Shown: positions 7,833 to 15,671 of the stretch, piece by piece
Layout of the letters: each line of letters begins with the position of its first letter
Numbering within the stretch: position 1 is the first letter of the stretch
Assembly (NCBI RefSeq): GCF_965227785.1
Contig: NZ_OZ245785.1
Span: 2,542,001-2,606,000, forward strand
Source of the DNA: Gracilimonas sp965227785
GTDB taxonomy: Bacteria > Bacteroidota > Rhodothermia > Balneolales > Balneolaceae
Reading direction: 5' to 3'
DNA length: 64,000 nucleotides
Position numbers and translations under genes: made by a program
The notes under the pieces: model-generated
What the model saw: only the letters and a program-made list of their open reading frames with translations
What the model was told of the DNA's origin: nothing
Databases searched by the model: none

Positions 7833-8565
7833 CCTGATCAGCTTCTGCTAATTTCCCAAACCATTCATCAGGATTAGACAGATTATCAATCACTAAATCT
7901 GGCCCGTATTCTGAAAGTTCATCCCTGCTGTATTTACCGGTGGTAACAGCAACACATTTCATGCCCGCCTTTTTGGCGCATTCAACATCCCGGGGAGTAT
8001 CACCCAGAATAATAAATCGTGCCGGGTCGGGTTCGGTATCGTATAGTTTTTGGAATTGCTGCATCGCAATATGTGGTAGCTTGTTTCTGTCCTTCTCGAA
8101 TTCTCCAAAGGCGCCAAAGGAAAAATCACGGTTAATATCCGCTGCTTTTAATTTGAGCTGTGCAGCTTGTGGATAATTGCCGGTCAGAAGTCCACAGATA
8201 AAATCGCCGTTAAAAAAATACTCCAGCGTTTCATCAATATGTGGAAGTCGATTCACCATATCCTTCCTTTCGAGCAATATATTCTGCAGATAATCGAGAT
8301 ACAGTGACTTATACTGCTGATATAATTCCTCATCAAAATCATGATTCACTAAAAAAGAAGTGAAAATATCGTGATCGGTTCTACCCGAAAAAGAATCAGT
8401 TTCCATATCCGGGTAATCAATTTCGAGTTCGTCCAGAATTCTGCGGAGATGGTTTCGATTAAAAGTACTGTTTACAGAGAGGAGGGTGCCATCTATATCA
8501 AATAAAATAATCCAGGGATGTGGAGACAAAGCAAAATGGTTTTGAGTTAATATGATCTTCAACAA
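7810..8565 (-). CDS. HAD-superfamily hydrolase (phosphoglycolate-phosphatase-like)
   Basis: Motif I FDIDGTLL is at residues 22-29 with the nucleophile Asp23 and acid/base Asp25. A helical cap follows, then LLTGN (motif II), a lysine in the KLPHIAMQQF area and motif IV ILGDTPRDVECAKKAG. The layout matches the Gph/PGMB subgroup of small-molecule phosphatases. The substrate is not determinable. It begins at TTG (8565), with a second TTG directly after it. It converges on and overlaps the preceding barrel gene by 23 bp. Confidence 0.85.
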   Translation of the reverse strand: MLKIILTQNHFALSPHPWIILFDIDGTLLSVNSTFNRNHLRRILDELEIDYPDMETDSFSGRTDHDIFTSFLVNHDFDEELYQQYKSLYLDYLQNILLERKDMVNRLPHIDETLEYFFNGDFICGLLTGNYPQAAQLKLKAADINRDFSFGAFGEFEKDRNKLPHIAMQQFQKLYDTEPDPARFIILGDTPRDVECAKKAGMKCVAVTTGKYSRDELSEYGPDLVIDNLSNPDEWFGKLAEADQVTTSTQK

Positions 8566-8591
8566 AGTTACGAAAGTTCATGTGAAATGGC

Positions 8592-8622
8592 TTTAAGTAC
8601 ATGTTAAATCGTAGTACCTTTA
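8592..8622 (+). promoter_or_regulatory. Possible Bacteroidota-type promoter of eno
   Basis: TTTA at 8592-8595 and TACCTTTA at 8615-8622, separated by 19 bp, approximate the known -33 TTTG / -7 TAnnTTTG arrangement. The last base of each box differs from consensus. Confidence 0.4.
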
Positions 8623-8658
8623 CAGCAATCTCACTAACTACAAATCGGAGAAATTGAA

Positions 8659-9945
8659 ATGAGTTTTATTGAAGACGTTCATGCAAGGCAGGTAATCGAT
8701 TCACGGGGTAACCCAACGGTTGAGGTAGATGTTACTTTGGAAACCGGTACTGTGGGCCGTGCCGCCGTTCCTTCGGGAGCATCAACCGGGGAACATGAAG
8801 CGGTGGAATTGCGTGACGGAGACAAGGATTACTTTCTGGGCAAAAGCGTGCTGAAGGCCGTTGAAAATGTCAACACGACCATAGCAGAAGAATTTCGGGG
8901 TCTTTCCGTATTTGGGCAGGTTGACTTAGACGACCTGTTACTGGAGCTGGACGGAACCCCGAATAAAGCCAAGCTTGGGGCAAACGCTATATTGGGTGTA
9001 TCTATGGCAACAGCCAAAGCTGCGGCTGAAGAATTGGGAATGCCACTTTGGAGATATGTTGGTGGCGTAAATGCCAAGGTGATGCCGCTTCCGATGATGA
9101 ATATCATAAATGGCGGTTCCCATGCTGATAATAGCGTTGACCTGCAGGAGTTCATGATTATGCCGGCCGGAGCTCAATCATTCAGTAATGCATTACAGAT
9201 TGGAGCCGAAGTATTTCATAAGCTCAAAAAAGTACTTTCTGATAAAGGGTACAGCACGGCTGTTGGAGATGAAGGAGGATTTGCACCAAACCTGAAATCC
9301 AATGAAGAAGCGGTGGAAGTAATTTTGAAAGCCATCGAAAAAGCCGGTTACACCCCGGAAGAAGATGTGCTGATTGCCCTCGATCCGGCAGCTTCTGAGT
9401 TTTACAATACGGAATCCGGTTTGTATGAATTCAAATGGAGTGACGGTTCCAAAAAAGATACCGATGCTATGGTTGAGTTTTGGAGTGAGTGGGTAGAAAA
9501 ATACCCGATCATCTCTATTGAAGACGGACTTGCAGAAGATGACTGGGATGCATGGAAAAAGCTTACCGAAGCTGTAGGCGATAAAGTGCAACTTGTTGGC
9601 GATGATCTGTTCGTAACCAATACCAACCGTTTGGCCACCGGTATTGAACGAGGTATTGCGAATTCCATCCTGATTAAGGTAAACCAGATTGGTACCATTA
9701 CAGAAACATTGGATGCCATAGAAATGGCTCACAAAAACAGTTACACTGCAGTGATTTCTCACCGCTCAGGCGAAACAGAAGATGTTACGATTGCGGATCT
9801 TGCTGTGGCTACCAATGCCGGGCAGATTAAGACCGGCTCTATGAGCCGCACCGACCGAATTGCGAAATACAATCAACTAATTCGTATTGAAGAACAACTG
9901 GGCGATTCAGCTATTTTCCTGGGACATGATGCTTTTGGACTCTAA
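8659..9945 (+). CDS. eno: Enolase (phosphopyruvate hydratase)
   Basis: Interconverts 2-phosphoglycerate and phosphoenolpyruvate in glycolysis. 428 residues, with the full set of family motifs: RGNPTVEVDV, GASTGEHEA (mobile loop), SHADNSVDLQEFMI, GDEGGFAPN, IEDGLAEDDW, VGDDLFVTN, ILIKVNQIGT (catalytic lysine) and SHRSGETED. It is monocistronic: a promoter-like element lies upstream and a strong terminator 20 bp downstream. Confidence 0.98.
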   Translation: MSFIEDVHARQVIDSRGNPTVEVDVTLETGTVGRAAVPSGASTGEHEAVELRDGDKDYFLGKSVLKAVENVNTTIAEEFRGLSVFGQVDLDDLLLELDGTPNKAKLGANAILGVSMATAKAAAEELGMPLWRYVGGVNAKVMPLPMMNIINGGSHADNSVDLQEFMIMPAGAQSFSNALQIGAEVFHKLKKVLSDKGYSTAVGDEGGFAPNLKSNEEAVEVILKAIEKAGYTPEEDVLIALDPAASEFYNTESGLYEFKWSDGSKKDTDAMVEFWSEWVEKYPIISIEDGLAEDDWDAWKKLTEAVGDKVQLVGDDLFVTNTNRLATGIERGIANSILIKVNQIGTITETLDAIEMAHKNSYTAVISHRSGETEDVTIADLAVATNAGQIKTGSMSRTDRIAKYNQLIRIEEQLGDSAIFLGHDAFGL

Positions 9946-9965
9946 GAAAACAGGTACTTAATACG

Positions 9966-9998
9966 AAAAAAGCCGTCACATTAGTGATGGCTTTTTTT
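9966..9998 (+). terminator. Rho-independent terminator of eno
   Basis: AGCCGTCAC and GTGATGGCT pair around a 4-base loop, followed by seven T residues. Confidence 0.88.
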
Positions 9999-10021
9999 AT
10001 GCAGTTTTGTTAAATGTGGGC

Positions 10022-11023
10022 ATGGAAATTTTATTCTTCATGATAGGAAGTTTGGTGTTCGGTCTGGGTGTGTATTTGATTTTTGACCACATCAGCTATG
10101 TACGGATAGCCGCCGAAACCAAAGGAAAAATCATCGGATTTAAGACCTCCTCCGGTTCTGAGGGGAAAACCATCTACACTCCGGTAGTACAAAGTTATTT
10201 TGGTGAATTTACAGGGAGGTATGGCAGTAGTAATCCTTCTTATCAAATTGGGCAGCAAGTAGATGTAATTTATATAGCAGGCAAAACCCCTCGTTTGAAA
10301 TCCAATATGCCCTATTTTACAGGACTTTTCCTGATGATATTCGGAGGTATATTTTGTCTCACTTTCTTCTCCATTTTCAACTTTTCTGTATGGAATATTC
10401 TGTACTCGTTGGGGGTTTTTATGATTATCGCCATTTCATTCCGAAGGGTGCTTAAATCCAAGGGAATTGACTCTTTGGATGAACTGAAAGAGGTGGTTAA
10501 AAAAGCAAATGAAGACACCGATAGCACCGGTAAAAATATCATCAGGGAGCCTGCAAAAATTCAGGAAGTACATAGCAAAAATGCTAAGGCCACAAAGATT
10601 GTTGGACCAATATTTACCGTTGTAGGTTTGGGGATTCTGGCTTTGGGTATCTATTTGGGGGTCGAACGTTATCATTTTTTACAGCAAGCCATTCCTGCAT
10701 CGGGAACCGTGATTGATTTTCATGAAAGCAGAAGCGATGATGGCTATACTTACTACCCCATTGTGGAATTCTCCCCGAATGGTTCATTCGAAGCTATGAC
10801 ATTCCGCCACGATACCGGAAGCAACCCACCTTCGTACAGCAGGGGTGAAGCGGTAGATATCCTCCATGCTCCTGATAATCCAAACAACGCAATTATTGAT
10901 AAAGGAATTTTTAACTGGGCCATTTCGATATTTGTTGGATTATTCGGGATTTTGTTTGCCTCGGCCGGTATCGCAGCAAGTGTTTCAGCCTTCCGAAAAC
11001 AGCGAAAACAAATTAATTTGTAA
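10022..11023 (+). CDS. Membrane protein with two tandem DUF3592-like domains
   Basis: 333 residues from the ATG at 10022; an upstream in-frame TTG at 10007 falls close to the eno terminator. Each half has a hydrophobic helix, a beta-rich soluble segment and another helix. The halves align: GKIIGFKTSSGSEGKTIYTP with GTVIDFHESRSDDGYTYYP, and YQIGQQVDVIYIAGKTP with YSRGEAVDILHAPDNP. This is the DUF3592 pattern, duplicated in one protein. Four to six transmembrane helices are likely. Function unknown. A terminator follows. Confidence 0.8.
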   Translation: MEILFFMIGSLVFGLGVYLIFDHISYVRIAAETKGKIIGFKTSSGSEGKTIYTPVVQSYFGEFTGRYGSSNPSYQIGQQVDVIYIAGKTPRLKSNMPYFTGLFLMIFGGIFCLTFFSIFNFSVWNILYSLGVFMIIAISFRRVLKSKGIDSLDELKEVVKKANEDTDSTGKNIIREPAKIQEVHSKNAKATKIVGPIFTVVGLGILALGIYLGVERYHFLQQAIPASGTVIDFHESRSDDGYTYYPIVEFSPNGSFEAMTFRHDTGSNPPSYSRGEAVDILHAPDNPNNAIIDKGIFNWAISIFVGLFGILFASAGIAASVSAFRKQRKQINL

Positions 11024-11069
11024 GGAATAAGTTTGAAATCGCTCTAACTGAATACATAGTAGCTTTTTC

Positions 11070-11105
11070 AGAGCCGTTCTTTCTTGCCAAAGGCGGCTCT
11101 TTTTG
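11070..11105 (+). terminator. Rho-independent terminator after DUF3592 gene
   Basis: AGAGCCG and CGGCTCT pair around a 17-base loop and are followed by TTTTT. Confidence 0.75.
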
Positions 11106-11152
11106 TGTGAAATGAATCTGCGTAAAACCATCAGAATGCGTACCATGTATGT

Positions 11153-12286
11153 ATGCTAAACACTCACACGGAACTGCTTAATTTTCGGAACCACCTGGAA
11201 ACCAAGGTGGACTGGGCACCTCATCTGAATGTAATAACCGGTCCTAATGGATCCGGAAAAACCAGCCTGATTGATGCCATTCATTACCTGTGTATGTCGC
11301 GTAGTTTTGTATCTAATACTGACATGTATGTAGTCAATCAGGATGAAAGCTACTTCATGATTAAGGGGCACTTTGAAGGACAAATTCGTTCCGAGTTTGA
11401 TGTGTCCTGCTCCTATTCCCGCGGAGATGGTAAAAAGATTTTTGTGAACGACTCACCCCTTGAGCGGTTATCAGATCTGATTGGAATGGTGCCGGTGGTC
11501 ACATTAACACCGGATGATAAAAAGCTGACGCTGGAAGGACCGACAGAACGCCGCAGTTTTATCGATGCTTTCATTAGTCAGATTTCTCCGGCGTATCTGC
11601 GGGATTTAATTGAGTATCGCCGGGTTCGAAAACAGCGCAATTCACTGCTCCAGGAATATCGCGGACCAGTTTCTGTGCTGGAGGCTTATCTGGAGCCCTG
11701 GAACGTGCAGCTGGTGGAATCGGGCGCCCGCATTGTTGTCAAACGCCATGAAGTGCTCGAAAACCTGAAGGCCTATCTCGAGAAAGACTATGCGATGATA
11801 TCGGGGATGGATCTGACAACCAACCTTGAGTACCAGACTTTTTGCCCGCCCACCAAAGATGTTGAAGCTATCGAGAAAGAATATTACGAGCAGTTGGAAG
11901 CGGCTCAACCCAAAGAAATTGAACGGGAGATAACGACCATAGGTCCGCACCGGGACGAAATTGTGTTTTACCTGGATGATTTTGAGCTTCGCCGGTTTGG
12001 ATCACAGGGGCAGCATCGGCTTTTTGCACTTTCACTGAAGTTAGCCCAGCTACATTATTACTCCGATGAACTCGATGATTTACCAATCCTGATGCTGGAC
12101 GATGTATTCGGTGATCTGGATCCCCGAAAAACTGAAATTTTACTGGACGCCCTTCAGCAACATAAAGGTCAAATATTCATAACTTCCGCTAATCCGGTTC
12201 CTTTCGAAGATTATGTTACCTTTGATGGAACAAACAACCGGTTATATAAAGTAGAAGCCGGTGAAATAAACGAGGTGATTAGATAG
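11153..12286 (+). CDS. recF: DNA replication and repair protein RecF
   Basis: SMC-like ATPase that loads RecA at gaps. Walker A GPNGSGKT is at residues 30-37. The ABC-type signature area reads FGSQGQHRLF, and Walker B is ILMLDDVFGDLD near the C-terminus. The opening LLNFRNHLE is the family start. 377 residues is normal. Its stop is directly followed by the DUF721 gene (0 bp). recF is not beside dnaA/dnaN here; it lies about 6 kb away on the opposite strand from dnaA. Confidence 0.96.
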   Translation: MLNTHTELLNFRNHLETKVDWAPHLNVITGPNGSGKTSLIDAIHYLCMSRSFVSNTDMYVVNQDESYFMIKGHFEGQIRSEFDVSCSYSRGDGKKIFVNDSPLERLSDLIGMVPVVTLTPDDKKLTLEGPTERRSFIDAFISQISPAYLRDLIEYRRVRKQRNSLLQEYRGPVSVLEAYLEPWNVQLVESGARIVVKRHEVLENLKAYLEKDYAMISGMDLTTNLEYQTFCPPTKDVEAIEKEYYEQLEAAQPKEIEREITTIGPHRDEIVFYLDDFELRRFGSQGQHRLFALSLKLAQLHYYSDELDDLPILMLDDVFGDLDPRKTEILLDALQQHKGQIFITSANPVPFEDYVTFDGTNNRLYKVEAGEINEVIR

Positions 12287-12580
12287 ATGAGATTCGATAC
12301 GCCAAAATCATTAGGATCTGTTCTCGAAGAGTTTCTGGAAAAGTTTCCTCAGAAAAAGAAGCTTAAGCAGGGGATGATTTTATCGGCTTTTGAAGAGGTA
12401 GTTGGCAAGCGGATGGCTTCGGAGGTGGAAGATCTACACTTTGAAGGAAATAAACTGGTGATGCGGGTAAAGCATCCGTCATGGAGACATGAGATTCACG
12501 GTAACCGGTTCAGCATCGCAAAAAAATTAAACAGTAAAGTTAAAGGTGATGTTATAGGAGACATCATTGTGCGCAGTTAG
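12287..12580 (+). CDS. DUF721 / DciA-like protein
   Basis: 97 residues with the DUF721 pattern: an N-terminal SLGSVLEEFL helix, KLKQGMILSAFEEVVGKRMA, then LVMRVKHPSWRHEI with the characteristic V-x-S/P-x-W/H-x-x-E/Q-L. In many bacteria DciA loads the replicative helicase DnaB, and DUF721 genes are often next to replication genes, as with recF here. The ATG starts on the base after the recF stop, so they are translationally linked. A DciA role is inferred from family and context. Confidence 0.85.
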   Translation: MRFDTPKSLGSVLEEFLEKFPQKKKLKQGMILSAFEEVVGKRMASEVEDLHFEGNKLVMRVKHPSWRHEIHGNRFSIAKKLNSKVKGDVIGDIIVRS

Positions 12581-12614
12581 TTGATTAACCATAATCCTGC
12601 ATCTATATTCGGCA

Positions 12615-13625
12615 ATGGCTGATATCACAGACAACGAATTTATAAGACGGCTCAAGGCTTTTTTGAAGCCAGGCACCAAACCCGGTACAGAGGAAACGGA
12701 AATGCGTTTCATCAGGCGGGAAAAGGTTATTGTATTTGTTGGAGCCTATATTATGGCCATATCGCTGTGGTTTATTGTGAATTTGAGTGGGAGCTTTAAC
12801 ATCACCATTAATATTCCGGTTGAACCGGGAAATGTTCCTGAAAACATGGCTCTGACGGAAGACTTGCCCGAGTTTGTGCAGGTGAGCGTTTCCGGTGATG
12901 GATGGCAGCTCTTAAACTTGTACAATGATCCACCAACGGTAGTCATCAATATCGAAGAAAGTGAGATAAACCTGTTTGATCAGGTTCGGCAGCGGTTGAG
13001 TTACCTGCAGGAAATAGATGTAGCCAAAGTTCAGCCCTTGCTGTTGTCGGTGAATATGGAGCCAAAGATATCCAAAAAGGTTCCGGTAAAAATAAACACA
13101 GACCTTAATTTTCAAACTCGTTTTGGGTTGGTAGGAGAGCCCATGTACAGTCCGGATAGTATTACCGTTACCGGAGCACAATCGCGCATCGAAGATATAA
13201 CGGAATGGGAAGTGCAGGATACACTGAGGTTGGGCGGCATTCGGGAGGATATTTCAGCAACATTGCCACTTGAGGACGCAATCGGTGTTGTAGAACTCTC
13301 TGAAACGGAGATTACTTATAATGCGAACGTATCGGAGTTTACTGAAGGGGAGACCACGGTCTATATCCGAACCCGGGGGCTGCCTCGCGGACAAAATGTA
13401 AACTATAATCCGTCGTCTGTTACCATCAGGTTTGATGTGCCCATCGAGCAGTACGCGGAAGTAGAAAAAATAAGACCGTATGAGGTGTACGTTCCATATG
13501 CAAAAATCCTGGAAGACTCTACCGGTTTTGTAACCCCAGATATTGAACAAACAGCCGAGCAATTTGAGCTGCGTCTACGCAGCTTTCAACCAAAAGCAGT
13601 GGCTTATTTTACGGTGCTGAATTAG
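12615..13625 (+). CDS. YbbR/CdaR-like domain protein
   Basis: A cytoplasmic N-terminus (1-36), one transmembrane helix (about 38-57, VIVFVGAYIMAISLWFIVNL) and a large extracytoplasmic part with repeated YbbR modules (LPEFVQVSVSGDGWQLL, KVPVKINTDL, PDSITVTGAQSRIEDI, GLPRGQNVNYNPSSVTI). In Firmicutes CdaR regulates a c-di-AMP cyclase; no cyclase gene is adjacent here, so that role is not implied. It follows the DUF721 gene by 34 bp. Confidence 0.82.
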   Translation: MADITDNEFIRRLKAFLKPGTKPGTEETEMRFIRREKVIVFVGAYIMAISLWFIVNLSGSFNITINIPVEPGNVPENMALTEDLPEFVQVSVSGDGWQLLNLYNDPPTVVINIEESEINLFDQVRQRLSYLQEIDVAKVQPLLLSVNMEPKISKKVPVKINTDLNFQTRFGLVGEPMYSPDSITVTGAQSRIEDITEWEVQDTLRLGGIREDISATLPLEDAIGVVELSETEITYNANVSEFTEGETTVYIRTRGLPRGQNVNYNPSSVTIRFDVPIEQYAEVEKIRPYEVYVPYAKILEDSTGFVTPDIEQTAEQFELRLRSFQPKAVAYFTVLN

Positions 13626-13639
13626 ATCTGTAGGTGATT

Positions 13640-13667
13640 AAATCCCAAGCTCCAAATTCCAATGACC
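13640..13667. repeat. Four tandem degenerate heptads (AANNNCC) 3' of the YbbR gene
   Basis: AAATCCC, AAGCTCC, AAATTCC and AATGACC follow one another without a gap, each fitting AANNNCC. They lie 15 bp after the YbbR-gene stop in a convergent intergenic region. Confidence 0.7.
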
Positions 13668-13689
13668 AAGGTTGTATTTTACCTATTTT

Positions 13690-13810
13690 GGTCATTCAGA
13701 GCAAAGCGATGAATCTTACCCATTCAATGTTTATCAATCAGTTCGTGGCAGAGATCCTTCGCGGTTTCCATCGCAACCTTATTTCAACATTCTTTCGCTG
13801 AGGATGACCG
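13690..13810. repeat. Degraded inverted-repeat element (MITE-like)
   Basis: The left end GGTCATTCAGAGCAAAGCGA and the reverse complement of the right end, GGTCATCCTCAGCGA, are related. Inner parts GAATCT and AGATCC are also roughly complementary. It resembles dispersed GTCATTCTGAGCGAAGCGA-type intergenic repeats I recall from Bacteroidota genomes. No coding capacity is seen. Confidence 0.45.
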
Positions 13811-13839
13811 TGGAGTTCGTGAAGAGTACAACTAAAGAG

Positions 13840-14616
13840 CTACCCAAATAATCCCTTAATATTGCCGCCATCATGGCTAATGGTTTGTCCGGTTACATAT
13901 CCTGAATGAGGAGACAGCAGCCATACAGCAAGAGAGGCAAATTCTTCGCCTGTTCCCATTCTTCCAACGGGTATGTTTGATTCCATCGATTTTCTGATCT
14001 CTTCGAGCGATTTCCCGGAATCTTCTGCTTGTTTTTTGATGACCCGTTCAATGGCCGGAGTTTCATGAGAACCAGGGGCTAATACATTCACTGTAATTCC
14101 CTGTTTTGCGATCTCAAAAGATAGCGTTTTGGCAAAGCCCACAACGGCAGCCCGAAAAGCATTGCTCAAAACCAGTGAAGGAATAGGTTGTTTGACGGAC
14201 TGACTTTCAACAAAAAGAATACGTCCATATTCTTGCTTTGAGAAATAGGGAACCAAGCGTTTGGTGAGTTCAACTTTCCAGCGAAGCACGCTTTGGTAGG
14301 CTTCATCCCATTGTTCAAGGGAAGTTTCCATTGCTGACAAGGCAGGAGGGCCACCCGCATTAATTAATGCTCCATGAAGTTGCCGCCCTGAAGCAATAGA
14401 TTCTAACTTGTGTAATGTTTTTTCATCGGAAAGATCGCCGACAACTATCTGAACCTGATCTGGAAATGTACTCTTTAGTTCTGCCAGTTTTTCTTCCCGG
14501 CGGGCTACAGCTATGATATTTGCTTCTTCGCTCAGTAGCTGTTCAGATACAGCACGCCCAAAGCCACTTGAAGCTCCACAGATGAGAAAAAGGTGGTCTT
14601 TGATTTTGAGATCCAT
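13840..14616 (-). CDS. Atypical short-chain dehydrogenase/reductase (BKR-like, no YxxxK)
   Basis: 258 residues with the Rossmann cofactor loop GASSGFG (14-20), NAGG (86-89) and the SDR fold end GYVTGQTISHDGG. The catalytic YxxxK is replaced by SNAFR (151-155), and the usual Ser region reads VESQSVKQP. This matches the known BKR-like SDR subgroup (LVLSNAxRAAVVG) that lacks a full catalytic tetrad. Oxidoreductase activity is therefore uncertain. It is convergent with the YbbR gene and has no operon partner. Confidence 0.87.
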   Translation of the reverse strand: MDLKIKDHLFLICGASSGFGRAVSEQLLSEEANIIAVARREEKLAELKSTFPDQVQIVVGDLSDEKTLHKLESIASGRQLHGALINAGGPPALSAMETSLEQWDEAYQSVLRWKVELTKRLVPYFSKQEYGRILFVESQSVKQPIPSLVLSNAFRAAVVGFAKTLSFEIAKQGITVNVLAPGSHETPAIERVIKKQAEDSGKSLEEIRKSMESNIPVGRMGTGEEFASLAVWLLSPHSGYVTGQTISHDGGNIKGLFG

Positions 14617-14746
14617 TTTCAGTGAAGTATAATTTGGTTTAATTAGATGCCGATTAACCTAACAAAATATCTGAACTTTTGAGGGGCTTCCGAAAATTAT
14701 AAGTAATTGCAATAACTGTTCTTTCTACCGTATTTTTAATCATTGC

Positions 14747-15418
14747 ATGAACAAAAAAACTACAAACTCACAAATGAACCAAGAAGCGTTGAATAAGGAA
14801 GTATTAACCAGCGAAAAACAAGCAAGCTTGACACCTGAACAAATTCTCCAAAACCTCAAAGATGGGAACGAGCGATTCATAAATAATAATCTGACTCCGC
14901 GTGATTATCAGGCCCAGGTGCAGGCTACAACCGGCGGTCAGTATCCCGAAGCCGTGGTAATTTCCTGCATCGACAGCCGGGTACCTGTAGAACAGGTGTT
15001 CGATAAAGGAGTGGGCGATATTTTTGTGGCCCGTGTAGCCGGTAACTTCGTAAATGAGGACATCCTTGGAAGTACCGAATATGGAACCGCCGTTGCCGGT
15101 TCAAAAGTAATCGTAGTAATGGGGCACAAGAGCTGCGGTGCAGTAAAAGCCGCTATTGAAGATGTGCAAATGGGGAATATTACCGCCATGCTGAGCAAAA
15201 TTAAGCCGGCCGTTGAAATGACAGCTGATTATGATGGGGAACAATCAACCGACAATGATGACTATGTAACAGAAGTTGTGAAAAACAACGTTATTCATAC
15301 TATCGGGCAGATGAGAAAAAACAGCTCTACAATTGCAGAACAGGAAAAGAACGGCGATGTAGTAATTGTTGGCGCTTTCTATGATCTGGAAACAGGAAAG
15401 GTTTCTTTTTTGGACTAA
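14747..15418 (+). CDS. Beta-class carbonic anhydrase
   Basis: Hydrates CO2 to bicarbonate. Zinc ligands are visible: Cys74 in VISCIDSR (with Asp76 and Arg78), and His127 and Cys130 in MGHKSCGAV. VARVAGNFV is the conserved strand. 223 residues with a roughly 25-residue polar N-terminal extension and no signal peptide, so probably cytoplasmic. It is transcribed alone and ends at a clear terminator. Bicarbonate would serve acetyl-CoA carboxylase (accA lies elsewhere in the window). Confidence 0.95.
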   Translation: MNKKTTNSQMNQEALNKEVLTSEKQASLTPEQILQNLKDGNERFINNNLTPRDYQAQVQATTGGQYPEAVVISCIDSRVPVEQVFDKGVGDIFVARVAGNFVNEDILGSTEYGTAVAGSKVIVVMGHKSCGAVKAAIEDVQMGNITAMLSKIKPAVEMTADYDGEQSTDNDDYVTEVVKNNVIHTIGQMRKNSSTIAEQEKNGDVVIVGAFYDLETGKVSFLD

Positions 15419-15443
15419 GAGCTTCAATCCAAAGCTTATCAAT

Positions 15444-15477
15444 AAAAAAGGGAGTTTAACGACTCCCTTTTCTTTTT
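15444..15477 (+). terminator. Rho-independent terminator of carbonic anhydrase gene
   Basis: GGGAGT and ACTCCC pair around a short loop, flanked by an A-run and a T-rich tail. Confidence 0.83.
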
Positions 15478-15671
15478 AACCTCAATGCGATTCTGAAAGA
15501 AGGTTAAAACTTCCCTTTCCGATGAGGTGTCTGCTCAAAAACAATTCTTAATTTAATAATAAGGATTTGACCAAAATACCCGTATCTTTAAGGCTTGCAA
15601 CTTTTCTGGTAACAGACTTCTGAAGCAACAGGGTTAATCAAGAAGAGAATTTTACAAAACACCATATTACA

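Noticed and set aside
9193..9762. A 189-codon frame opposite eno
   Set aside because: Antisense shadow of a conserved gene; composition is aromatic/His-rich and not protein-like.
14747..15418. Possible CO2-concentrating cluster around carbonic anhydrase
   Set aside because: No transporter or carboxysome genes nearby; the gene stands alone between its own promoter region and terminator.
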